The position numbers and the translations under genes were made by a program. DNA of 64,000 nt from Asterella californica (lineage: Eukaryota > Streptophyta > Marchantiopsida > Marchantiales > Aytoniaceae): assembly GCA_036924285.1 (NCBI GenBank), contig JAYKYS010000082.1:1-64000 (forward strand), given 5' to 3'. A model generated the notes under the pieces. It saw only the letters and a list, made by a program, of their open reading frames with translations, did not search any database and was not told where the DNA came from. Below, one piece after another: positions 35,901 to 45,000 of this stretch (the stretch's first letter is position 1; every line of letters starts with the position of its first letter).

Positions 35901-36623
35901 ACACGCCGCCAGTCACCCATTACAAAGCACTTTACATGATATCTGCCAGCAGCCGACCTGACTGGCTGGTTTTTGCTGTCTTGAGGGTGTATCTGTTGCC
36001 ATAATATTCCCTGGGAGGGCACCTTGCTCTGTAGTTACAGAGCAAATGTCGTGCACATCCAGTTGGGAAGCTGAACATGGCAATCTATGTTCAAGTCTTG
36101 TCTGATACCCATTTTTTGACTGACGCACCCTGAGCTCTTGGACAGAGTTGAAGCAAGCGCAAAGCCAGCGGAGCGAGGAATGGCCAGAAAACAACCTCCC
36201 AGCAAATGACTTGTTGTCTGCTGCTGCCGATTGGTCTGCCAAATGCATGGGGATGTCTGGAACTGACGACCACATTTCTGCAGGCCGCTTCCAGGCACTG
36301 ACAGCGTTTTGCAAATCCAGCAACATTGCTGTGCTAATTGGGTCTTCATAACCTGCAGGTTTAGCTGAAATCAACAGCTTCAGCTTATGTGAGCTGCTGT
36401 ACATGGAAGCTGCTGCAGTGCAATGTCGTACATAGAGCAGCCACAGCATGTTGTGGTTAGGAAGACCAAGGTACTGCCAAACAGTAACAAGCAGCACACC
36501 TGGCACAGAGGAATCTTGAAACGCATCATCCCACAACGGCAACAATAGCTCTAGAGCCGAAGGAGACAGATCCTGAACAGCTTCGACCTTTTTTCCAGCT
36601 GGATCTGCCTTTTTCGGGGCCAT
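17957..36623 (-). CDS. Giant calpain-like / multi guanylate- and adenylate-kinase-fold protein, probably ciliary
   Basis: One minus-strand gene of more than 30 exons is read from ATG 36621-36623 to a stop at 17957-17959. Order of parts: a short basic start; a segment with YEDP and AWKRP (about 36140-36357); a calpain-like block GDWRRVTVDDRIPL with LWPLILSKAVIKL (about 35815-36035) and FQWLTGWPQENL (35400-35508), as in androglobin; four guanylate-kinase-like modules; one adenylate-kinase-like module; C2/calpain-III-like exons (for example 20700-20890, reading GYTVLAHSE); and a charged coiled-coil tail ending QLEEDH. No protease Cys-His-Asn triad is seen. Chlamydomonas central-apparatus proteins such as CPC1 and FAP42 are described with adenylate/guanylate kinase domains, so a role in the axoneme is my inference, from memory. 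Exon borders in the middle are approximate. It could be two genes, but all exons run in one direction without an internal start or stop that I can support. Confidence 0.85.
20297..20384. repeat. 44-bp tandem duplication
   Basis: Two 44-base units (20297-20340 and 20341-20384) differ at only a few positions (around CCAACGTGACTG versus CCATCGTGGTTG). They lie in an intron of the giant minus-strand gene, between the exons near 20700 and 19830. Confidence 0.92.
21318..21478. repeat. Pentanucleotide microsatellite (TGTGA/TGTGC)n
   Basis: About 32 five-base units alternate between TGTGC and TGTGA blocks. It lies in an intron of the giant gene just downstream of the exon near 21707-21935. Because the unit is five bases, all frames stay open and produce spurious His-Ile-Thr-Ser repeat peptides on the minus strand. 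Confidence 0.95.
23826..24700 (-). other. Adenylate-kinase-like module of the giant gene
   Basis: Exon 24435-24700 reads DGAGSSLSGKTSHCQAL (P-loop with GKT kept), IPDSKYLEVVSQRL and GWLLDGFPHT, where the DGFPR arginine is replaced by His. Exon about 23940-24110 reads YVPDQVIILEAPEPVLADR and YRRIDPLTHRIYH, the usual lid-flank motif. A short exon near 23826-23886 gives VQHRIAAWIKHARSA. It may bind nucleotide but probably has weak or no phosphotransfer. Confidence 0.88.
24711..24850. repeat. Degenerate intronic repeat
   Basis: The words GGTCAC-n-CCCCA-n-TG and GTATCTGGTGTG recur about four times with irregular spacing. The array lies against the adenylate-kinase P-loop exon of the giant gene, on its 5' (higher-coordinate) side. 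Confidence 0.6.
25400..27860 (-). other. Guanylate-kinase-like module 4 of the giant gene
   Basis: Exon 27677-27943 begins it with KPLVLAGPFGAACRKGELLR, an altered P-loop. Exon about 26963-27080 has HLLLSEHACGHMYGITKAAV, equal to the EFLEHAEVHGNLYGTSKAAV region. Exon about 26300-26487 has VCVVDVDRAADVQALRE. Exon about 25400-25640 ends it with EVAALQQEGLVDVSVPV. A further exon near 27100-27230 (SYIALLHGADGLAARLKA) is of unclear position in the fold. Confidence 0.8.
27860..30230 (-). other. Guanylate-kinase-like module 3 of the giant gene
   Basis: The P-loop position (near 30190) reads LVLCSVTGSSRDT, with the Walker lysine lost, followed by LVQDYPSKFGCAV. Exon about 29684-29850 has KKPEKGEVEGVHFFFVKKEV and GQLVEWSEGPGG, which is the best-conserved GK stretch in the gene. 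Exon about 28645-28847 has GKMCILSLDVTRTLAAA and VYLAPG. The end of the module lies in exon 27677-27943. Confidence 0.82.
30700..33000 (-). other. Guanylate-kinase-like module 2 of the giant gene
   Basis: Exon about 32235-32420 carries DPGPSTVSKAQLAQQLVQEF, a diverged P-loop. Exon about 31560-31782 carries SGELVEQHSD, KGSVDAAVAQGKIPLLLTDV and CWCIFLTPAS. An exon near 30970-31060 gives DAQVAAAQADWDFAQSSDTF, and one near 30700-30780 gives VLSSVDQACTELTELL. The 3' splice site of the 31560-31782 exon abuts a tandem repeat. Confidence 0.8.
31783..31950. repeat. Four tandem copies of a 3' splice-site segment
   Basis: Units start with TGCATGGTAAGAG-like words at 31784, 31826, 31875 and 31918 (spacing 42, 49, 43). 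In the minus sense each unit ends CTCTTACCATGCA. Only the exon-proximal unit has the intact CAG acceptor at 31783-31785, joined to the GK2 exon. The others read CATGCAAAAG or CATGCCAAAG. Confidence 0.85.
33100..34900 (-). other. Guanylate-kinase-like module 1 of the giant gene
   Basis: Exon 34690-34900 holds the P-loop region, RPSFLVLCSPSGLPVKS, where the usual GPSGVGKS is changed but Lys-Ser remains. Exon about 34230-34385 has RTYNFV and AGKFLEANTVEG. Exon about 33545-33720 has VSIVRVDMQGVLSLKA, matching the DIDVQG strand, and AVYVYIAPASME. Exon about 32960-33265 closes it with LQKRLVWAQQQ and GLFDVTVQND. Confidence 0.85.
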
Positions 36624-37728
36624 GCCAGCGAGGCAGAGCGGCCTACCCAGTCATAATAAGCAGCTACAGATGTCAGTGACAGCGGAGATATTAATAAAGA
36701 AAGCGACCTGTTGTTAATCTCCGAACGCACGTACGCAACTGCTACGGTCAGCGCAAAACATCCAATCTGTGTAACAAGTTGCCACTGGATCTTGCTGTCA
36801 CTCCAGATGAGTTTAGCTTAGTCAGCTACTTGCCTACTGCTACACTATGCTATGCCATGCTATGCTATGCTACGCTATGCCCTGCTGTGCTCTGCTATGC
36901 TGCCCTGTACGTGAGTACAAAAAATTGACATCGTGTGCGACCCCCCATGGTAGCACTAGACATTGACAGCACTCGTAAACTAGCTTTTGCCAGCTGCTTT
37001 CATGACTACATGGGTCTGCTACCTTGGGATGATTTGACTCAGACACAGCATGTAACTAGTACAGTACACCTAGCTTGATGTGACAATCGACACAGCCATA
37101 AGCATGTACCAAGCTTAGGTAAATATAAAGCATGTTGAAAACGGGAAAGTTCATACACAATGGGGCTTCAGACTCTCAAACACTGTCATTTACTGGAGAG
37201 GCTGGCTGAGCCAAGCACTGTTTTAACACTTGCAGACAGACAAGAATGGCTGCCATGGATGAGCCACAAATGTCTGCATGACACAGTGGTTCACGTTGCC
37301 TTTTGCAGAGCTGCCTGCTGGCGCCCAAATTGTACAAAGGTTAATGTTCAGTCTGGTGCCCTTAGTATGCTGTCATTGTGTTGGAGGCGCTATCTTGACA
37401 GTCACGTACTCGTGCGCATAGCTTCCAGCTCTGCTGTGGAACAACAACCTGCCATTGAGCTGTACAGCACACACACACTTCCCTCATACAAGCTCATCTA
37501 TGCTGTTGTACATGTCATTGCATGGCTAGGCGTGGATAGTAGCAGCAGTCGCTATGCATGCTGCAGGGCTGAGCTACTCCAAAGTCAGTGTCTGTGTCTT
37601 CTGCCAACAACGTGTGCTCTATGCGCACAGAGCAGGCCGGTGTATGGTACTGTGGCTCTAATCACCCAGATGACCACAGAATTCTTGTCAGCAACGCTGC
37701 AGATCACAGCTGCATATGTCCCCGGATG
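36624..37728. other. Intergenic, giant gene promoter side
   Basis: This stretch lies upstream of the giant minus-strand gene and downstream of C1D. It contains a degenerate (CTATG)n repeat at about 36840-36905. A 215-codon plus-strand frame from 37160 overlaps the C1D 3' end but has no motif, so I treat it as chance. The promoter of the giant gene must be near 36624-37000. Confidence 0.5.
36838..36906. repeat. Degenerate (CTATG)n repeat
   Basis: About 12 five-base CTATG-like units with substitutions (CTACG, CCTG). It lies roughly 215 bases upstream of the giant gene's start codon. Confidence 0.85.
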
Positions 37729-38586
37729 TCACAACTTTCCCCCAGCAAGCCCTTGCATGGTTTCCTCAAGAAATGCCAAGGCCTCGTCTTTGTCATGCTT
37801 CTTTTGAGGACCTCCAGCCATGTGGAGCTCAGCCTCACGCTTTGCTCCTGCCTGAAAGACAAAGGTTGAGACATATGAATCACAAGCACAACCACCTCAC
37901 GGTATGCACACAGCCATCAGTTATATTAGAGTCAGTGCTGAACAAATAGCCAACCTGACGCAGAGCTTGCTTCTGCTGTATGCTCAGCTCAGGAATAGCA
38001 GCCGTAATAAAGCGATTAGCAGCCTGTATATTGACTTCTGTAGCCCTTTTTGAGTTTTTCAGCAAATTCTCTGAATTGACCTTGCTGACTTTCCTTTTAA
38101 ACCGCGAAATGCGATCCTGAAAAGAGTTACTGTACAGCTCAGATATGAGTGCTGCTTTGGAGCAAATACACGCTTTTTGCTCTTGTACTTACATCTTCCT
38201 TCGCAATGGGATGATCCTCTGGCGATATACCATGCAATCGCAAGTACATACAAAACAGCGTCTGTGTTGCTTGTGCTACCGTCACATAGAGCTCTGCTGT
38301 TTCCAGTGGGCTAGCCTGCTTGTGACACATTTGCGTTGATATATAAGGTCATGCATATACAAGGTCATGCGTTTCAAACGGATATCAGCAGTGTCGCACC
38401 TGGAAAAATCGTTCTTGGGAAGTGATACGTTGCAAATCGACCTCCAGCTCCGCTAAAACTTGCTGCAAGCACGGCTTGAACACTGTTGCAGCGCTGGACC
38501 CGCATGAGCTGTGTGCGCTCAGACAGCTTCCTTACCTTGCAAGTCTTGACCTGCTTCGCAACATCCGGCGGCAGTGCGATGTCCAT
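37729..38586 (-). CDS. C1D: C1D/Rrp47-family nuclear exosome cofactor
   Basis: Five exons join at phase 0 throughout: 38536-38586, 38400-38462, 38193-38315, 37955-38116 and 37729-37851 (173 aa). The first donor is GTAAGG, and the third exon ends at GTAAGTA. C1D (Rrp47/Lrp1 in yeast) binds RNA and the Rrp6 exonuclease in the nucleus and helps process rRNA, snoRNA and other structured RNA. The Sas10/C1D helical domain is clear: the N-terminal helix LAELEVDLQRITSQ, then SPLETAELYVTVAQATQTLF and YLRLHGISPEDHPIAKED, which matches the HPIKKE signature. RISRFKRKVSKVN then gives the usual basic segment. A plant-like motif, NIQAANRFITAAIPELS, and a basic C-terminus follow. Length fits the family. Confidence 0.93.
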
Positions 38587-40621
38587 GGTGCATAAAGTGC
38601 AGCACCAACTCCTCCGCCCACACTGCCTGTACGGTTACCATGACGCTTGCCTTTGTTACGGTTAGTCACCTACGATAGCTTGGTCAAGTCTGTGCAACTC
38701 TCACGTATGCTTTCAGATAGACTAAACGACAGTAATGCTTGCACTGAGTCTACACTGCACCTTATCGTACAGCTTGCAATGTGCAGCAGCTTGACCTCGG
38801 AAAGCATGCTTCCAGAGGCAGACGCAGTGTGCACCTTGTCAAACTGCAGCATGTTGATAACTGCAGTTCTACGGTAGCTACCAACAGCATACAGCAGGCA
38901 GCCAACTGCTGCAGTGCATGGCGTTGCATCACCTACACACCTGCTTGAACTGATTCAAGAGTGACCTGAGTGTTGCAACCAATGAAATGGTAGCCTGCAA
39001 GAGCTAAGTTCCCGTGAAAAAGGACTTCTGCAAGCCAAGAGTCGATAGCTTGAAAGGCAGGTCAACAGCAGTTCATGTTGTTGAGGAAACTGTGGTCAGT
39101 GCGAAACAGTTACGCCGCCAAGTGGCACAAGGTGGAAGCTGGCATGGCTTCTCCTGCACTAGCAGCAAGACCTTCCCATTGCAGCTGGTGCTGGAAGCAT
39201 TCGTGAACAGATGCTTGAGCATGCTGCTGAGTGACCATGGTCTGTACTCAAGAACAAAAAGCAGAGGCCAGAGGACAGTCCCTTTACATACGAATAAGGG
39301 TGCTGGCAGCTGAAGCTTGTTCCCTTACATACACATCCTGCAGGACACTTGTCAAGAAACCTCGGCAGCTGCACTCAATCTGTTGATCTATGCCACAGGC
39401 TTCTGTGGGCACTGTCATGTTGCTCAGTCACATATGCCTTCAAAGACCTTGACAGCCGAGAGGTCACACAGGTAGCTGCCACAAGGACAAACATTTGATG
39501 TGGCACCAGTGAATGCACAAGTTGTTCAGATCAAAAGAATTGGATCATAGCAAATTCCTGAGAGTAAGATTGTAGGGCATGGTTGTTCAATTGTGTAGAG
39601 GTGTGCGGGTTTCGGGCTGACCTGCCTCCCCATACCCTACCACCCCTCCTTTCCCCCTTATTTGTCAGATCATGTGTCCTGTTGTCCCCCTGTCTCCATA
39701 TGGATCGGTGTGTTATGGACACAACGTGTAACACTTGTTGCTTCTCCAAGTTGCTGATTACCGTAACTTCCAACTTCACCGCAGTACCGGCAACAGGGGA
39801 ATCAGATATGTATACCCCAGGTCAGATGGATGTCTCAACAAATGCTGTATCAGGGGCTCAAAGCCCAAAAGTCTGTGCAGATGCTGACAGGCTGACTACT
39901 AGTTTTTTGGGGCCCCAATATAAGTATACGGGTACGAACCTAGTTGTGTTCAAGCTGGAGTCCTCTTGATCTCGACATTTTGCTGTTGTGACATACAAAC
40001 TTGCTTGTGGTGACAAGCTGACATCTACAAAACTCTGCAAAGACTGCCAATGCCTCATCTATCAGGATCAAGTCAACAGGTGTCATGTGCATGTAGCGTT
40101 GAGAAGTTGGGTTGAAAATGTGTCGCTTGCACAGAACAAGCCTAGGCCTGCAACTTACGGCTGGCATTTAAGGCTAGTCACCAGAGAGTGAAAATTTCAA
40201 TGCAGTATTGCAGAAGGAACCGTTCCTTGAAAACGTATATAGTGATGCAAGCATCATCTTGCCACCAGTCGCAGTTGCAAGGCACATTGACCTCGAATGT
40301 GCATGTTACAGTTCTTCATCATCTCCAGCATGTGCCCAGCACATGCCTGTCTCAGCTTAACGGATTTGGTTTCGAAATCTAAATTGCCGAGAAGGGTAAT
40401 GTAAACTCGATTTATCTGATTATTGGTGGTACTCCGGGGGTCTTGTACGGTTGCATCGCGGCAACCTCTGTGATTCATACACATTTATTGCTCCCTTCGT
40501 TGAGCCAAACAAGACAGTACACCATCGCACAGAAGGCCGGCTCAGTCTCCTCCTTATACGTGGTATCGCCAGATCGCCTTTTATAAGTCGTACCGATTGT
40601 CGCCCCGTGATTCGGCTGCAA
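38587..40621. other. Divergent intergenic region, C1D / PGR5
   Basis: About 2 kb separates the two divergent start codons. Several frames are open (plus 39583-39969, minus 39940-40167, minus 38670-38852), but none gives a recognised domain or a consistent set of splice sites. It could hide a small unrecognised gene. Promoters of C1D and PGR5 lie at its two ends. Confidence 0.45.
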
Positions 40622-41413
40622 ATGCAGTCTATCGCAACAACCAGTACTCGAAGCAAAGTGGGTCTGCAATCTTCGCCGCCATCACCTTCTGTGATACCCG
40701 GGCGTCCTTGTCTGACGTCTCGATGTCGAGCATTCTCGTCCACAGCGTCTCTGAGCACCTGGCAGTCAACAAAGCAGTTCAGCGTACTCAATACTCCTGA
40801 GAAAACAGGTACCCATGCCTGAACCTCACCGTTGTTTTACGTGTTGAATCGTGGTGGGAGAAACCAACATGTGGCCCTGCTGCACTTCTGCTTCTGCTGC
40901 ACTTTCAGTCTGTAAGGTGCCCTCACTACACAGGGACCAACTGCCGGCAAGTCACAAGAATGGGCAACAAATCCAGTAGCGGCATTTTCGTCCCTCTTGT
41001 AAAGCTAACAAGGGCAGCAGTCGGGCAAAAGCAGTTCAACCAGCTACGTGGAAAAGGCATTTCACTGCATTCACAAGGTGGGCCTCCCACGATAGCAACA
41101 GTTGCACTGCACAGTAATAGTTACCGTTTGATACATTGGCTCTGGGACTCCTCCTCACATTTACATAGCATTTCCCAATGCCAACTGTTAAGGCGGCCTT
41201 TCCAGGCTGGACTGGATATCAAGCCACTGTGGCTCATTGACAGGTCTTTGCTGTGCATGTCTTGTGTCGTGTATCCGGGTAACTGTACATGCTCTTGTAT
41301 GCTATGCAGTCATCAAGGACTTTGGGAAAAGGGTAGGAGCAGACAACAAGCAGGTGCAGGGCTTGGTGCGGCTTGCAAAAAAGAATGGAGAGAAGCTAGG
41401 GTTCCTGGCTTGA
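40622..41413 (+). CDS. PGR5: Proton gradient regulation 5 (PGR5)
   Basis: Three exons join in phase: 40622-40808, 40934-41077 and 41310-41413 (144 aa). PGR5 is a small stromal/thylakoid-associated protein needed for antimycin-sensitive cyclic electron flow around photosystem I. The first exon is a chloroplast transit peptide (MQSIATTSTRSKVGLQSS, rich in Ser, Thr, Arg). The mature part is highly conserved: GIFVPLVKLTRAAVGQKQF, NQLRGKGISLHSQ, then exon 3 VIKDFGKRVGADNKQVQ and LVRLAKKNGEKLGFLA-stop, which is the standard PGR5 C-terminus. Length is close to land-plant PGR5. No PGRL1 or other photosynthetic gene is adjacent. Confidence 0.96.
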
Positions 41414-42058
41414 TCAAAATATGGTGCCTATACACTGATCACTTTGTGCTGCGTCCATGACTACATTGATGGAGCAGCATGCTGGCGGTTAGCAGCAAAT
41501 CTGTTGGCTTTTGTCATTCTTTGGCTGCCTGTGCAACTGTGGTGTTGTATTGTGCCAAATGGCATGGTGTCCACATGGCCACTCCTGGTTGCGACTGCAC
41601 TTGCGGTTGTATGCGTGTATGTGCTGGTGTTTAACAGAGTGTTTGAGCGAGGGCATATGCCCGAGATTTATAGCAACCATCTAACAACATTTGAATGACG
41701 CTGCAACATACCTGCAGCACTTTCGATTATTGTGTTTCCTTTCAGTGAGATGCACATTGTCAGATGTATTGAAAATACCTGCAATCTCTTTACAGTGCTA
41801 TGTGTACAGCTGTGACAGATGGAGTTGCTGCTCAAGCATGGTATATATTCGCCATAGATGAAGTGTGCCCTGGCATTTTACCAGTGATGAAGTCCAGTGT
41901 GGCACAGACTGTAGTTGTTGGTGTAGTCCAGAGTCCACAACAAAGCAAACAGCCTTTCTTTCACAACTGGACTTTCTAGTACTGGAAGTTGTCTGCTGAT
42001 ATCTAGCTCTCATCTGGTACCACTCAAAACCCAGCACTAATTGAAACCAGTGCTCCAG
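41414..42058. other. PGR5 3' region, convergent with the beta-helix gene
   Basis: This is presumably the PGR5 3' UTR and the 3' end of the beta-helix gene. A hydrophobic plus-strand frame at 41444-41698 (LLAFVILWLPVQLWCC) exists but has no splice or domain support. A further exon of the beta-helix gene could lie near 41800-42037, because the exon ending near 42068 is followed by a possible GTAGAT donor. Confidence 0.4.
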
Positions 42059-45000
42059 CTATCTACCTGAATTAATCACGCCTCCACCAGAAGGGGCGTT
42101 CTGACTGACATCTTCAGTTGGTGAACCAGATGCTGTCATATCTGCTGTTGTGCCTCCGTCTGAGCCTTCAGCCGGTGAAAGTGTTGCAGAATTATCAGAC
42201 ACCTGGTCACCAGCTGTGGCACTGCCATTGAAAGTGCTGCCTGTTATGTTGGGCACGCTATTGTTCAGGAACAGCACCGGCCCTTGCTGTGCTGTGTTGT
42301 TGGTGAAGGTGCAGGAAACTATTTTGGCGTCCTGACAATTGTTCTGCATCAGGCATACCAAAGTCACTTGGACGCCCAAGGGTCTGGATCCTTGCAATAT
42401 TATGAATGTGGGTAAGAATGCACGGAATCAGAGGTCAACAACACGTCATGACAGGTCATGACAGGTCCACTGCAGGTCAGCGACAGGCCAACGCCTGGTC
42501 AACAACAGGTCAGCGACAGGTCATGACAGGTCAATGACTGGAGACATGCCTGATAGATTGCACCTCCCTTTTCTGCACCATTTCCTGTGAAAAGAGTGTC
42601 GCTGGTCATTCCTGTGGCAGCGTTCTGGTAGATAGCTCCTCCACTCCTGGCAGAGTTGGTGGTGAACACACAAGTAGCCACATCACCCCTGAATGTGTTC
42701 TGGAACAACCCTCCACCACTGCCACCCACTTTGTTGCTGGTGAAAGTGCAATTCCGCACAGCACCTGTAATCAGCTCATGCATGACATGTTTGATCACCC
42801 AAGTAGGGGCATGCAGTTGCCTTACTACCACAGTGGTGGGCCACAGCTCTGCCTCTCTGGGGCCTCCTGACAAGGCCCTGAAGAAGAGCAAGGCCAAGCC
42901 CAGCAAGCGACATGTCGAAACTTCAGCTACGCATGACAGGCTCCTGTGAATGCAGCAGTTGCACACTGCAAAGTATGTCGTCGCAAGTTGTGAAGCCTAT
43001 TTGAGTTTGCCCATAGCTTTTATAGATGACTGTGAAGCAATATTGATGCTGTGGCCTCACCTGCAAAAGAGTTTTGGTACAAGCCACCTCCACTGCCTGT
43101 GGCCACATTGCTATCAAATGTCACTCCAACAACACTGATGTTGCCAATGTTCTGATACATAGCAGCCTGCAACAGCAAACAGTCGCACTGGCAATGGTGC
43201 AGCAAGCAGTTTGACACACATATACATTGGCCTTGCAACAGCCAGAGACTTAAGGCAGGCACCAACTGTAGATGTGCAGGTCAAAGGCGCATCAGGTTTC
43301 GACCCATTGGCTGTGTGACGTTATCAACAGAGTTGCAGGTTGTGTTGAAAATAAGGCAGGTTGATGTGGCATTGAGACAGGTATCGGTGAGGCTGTGCTT
43401 GCGGATGCTACTAGGGCCCTTTGATGTGGAATAATGTCTGTGTTCAACTGCACAACAACCCAGCTTGCAATTCCTTAGAGAGCACTCACTGATGCATATG
43501 GCCATGCGCATGCAACTCACTGCTGATGACAAGCTCTGAGCCCAATCTTATCGGGTCTCAGGCAATGCTGTTGGCTGCGCAAAAAAGAGATTTGGGCCAT
43601 TCAGGGGTCCTCATGACAGCCCTTGGCAACTTGCTGACAGCTGACAACATGCCTGCTCTCTCCCCTTTTCTGCGCCCAGACCCATCCCCTCCCACCGACC
43701 CCTCTCCCCCATGGCAACGTCGGCAACCACAGCCTCCCCCCTCCCCCGCCCCGGCCAGGGCCAATCTCTTCCCCTTCATCCATCCCCATCTTGGCACTAT
43801 GGGTCAGCAGGGGTTGGTCAGGCGTACCCCAGTCATGCCTGTGTTGTTGAAGAAGCGGCATCCAGTGACAGAGCCTGTCATGTTATTCTGGAACAAGGCC
43901 CCGCCCTGCGTGCCCACCAAGTTGCTGCTGAACTCGCTGTCAGTCACTACGCTCACAGAATCAGCTTGCGCCACTGCTCCACCCGACTGGCCGGCTGTGT
44001 TCAGCATGAACCTGGAGGCTGTGATATTTGATTGGCTGCCTGAGTCCACAAAGATGGCACCACCTGCTCACCAGATGCTGTGTGTTAGTACATGGCTGTG
44101 TGTGAGCATGTGGCTGGTGCTGCTTGGCATGCATATGTGCTGGGGGTAGTCTTGCATGTAAGGCGCTGAATGATGTTTTCGCAGACTGTTTGAGTTGGAA
44201 TGCCCTGAGGCTTATCAGAAGGGCGATCGATAGGGCCATCAACAGGGCCATCAGGGGGGTGATCAATGGGGTTTTTGGTGGAACCGTCGGGGGCACCTTC
44301 TTGCCTGGCAGATGAGCAAGGATAAGTGTTCTTTGAAAACACTCGTTGGCAACTAAGTATTGCAACATGCATGCGCAGTGAAGCACAGGCCACAAGTTCA
44401 GGTCTGACATTGTCACCAGCTTTTTCTGACCTGTCTGATCCGGCTTTGATATTTTGTTTGGTGCGCTTTGACAGATGCAAAACAGAAAAAGAAGAAATAC
44501 TCAAAACAATGCAAGCAACTAGGCACCCCGGTGCCAGCCTATGCATCCTGAAGCAGCCCATTAATGCATGTTTGGACAACCATGTGGGTCGTGAAAGCAA
44601 TAGTACATCATGTCTTCAGCTCATTGACATGAAGCGGCAGACAGAACACTTTACCATTGTAAAAAGAAAAGAAAAGAAAAGACCACAATGTTAAGCGTGA
44701 TTTGAGAGAAGCTCATGGTTAAACTGAGCTTCCCTTTGGCCTAAGCCAATGGCGTCATTGAGCTTAGCACAGGTGAGTTCACACGTGAGCTTGACTTCCG
44801 ACAGCTCTGTGTGTGCTCAGCACCTTAAAGTACTCAAGCTTATGGGGGCCATGTTATACTTCTGAGCATACATCTGCAAACTCATGATGGACTCTGCTGC
44901 CTGCCAACATGCTTGCATGTGACTCAGTCTCTGTACCTGTGCTGCGAGCTGCGTTGAAGCTGAAAGTGGAGTTCTCCACCGCCAAGGATGAGTTTGCAAT

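Noticed and set aside
37160..37807. A 215-codon plus-strand frame
   Set aside because: It runs antisense over the last C1D exon, has no domain, and its composition resembles reversed non-coding sequence.
39940..40167. Minus-strand frame with VDLILIDEALAVFAEF, resembling a helicase Walker B motif
   Set aside because: The motif is isolated. No other helicase motif or partner exon is present on that strand within 2 kb.
41444..41698. Hydrophobic plus-strand frame after PGR5
   Set aside because: It lies in the presumed PGR5 3' UTR and has no start context, splice site or family resemblance.
44085..44600. Long minus-strand frame as an independent gene
   Set aside because: Only a short DGPxDxP-rich part looks coding, and it fits as one exon of the beta-helix gene. 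The rest lacks motif support.
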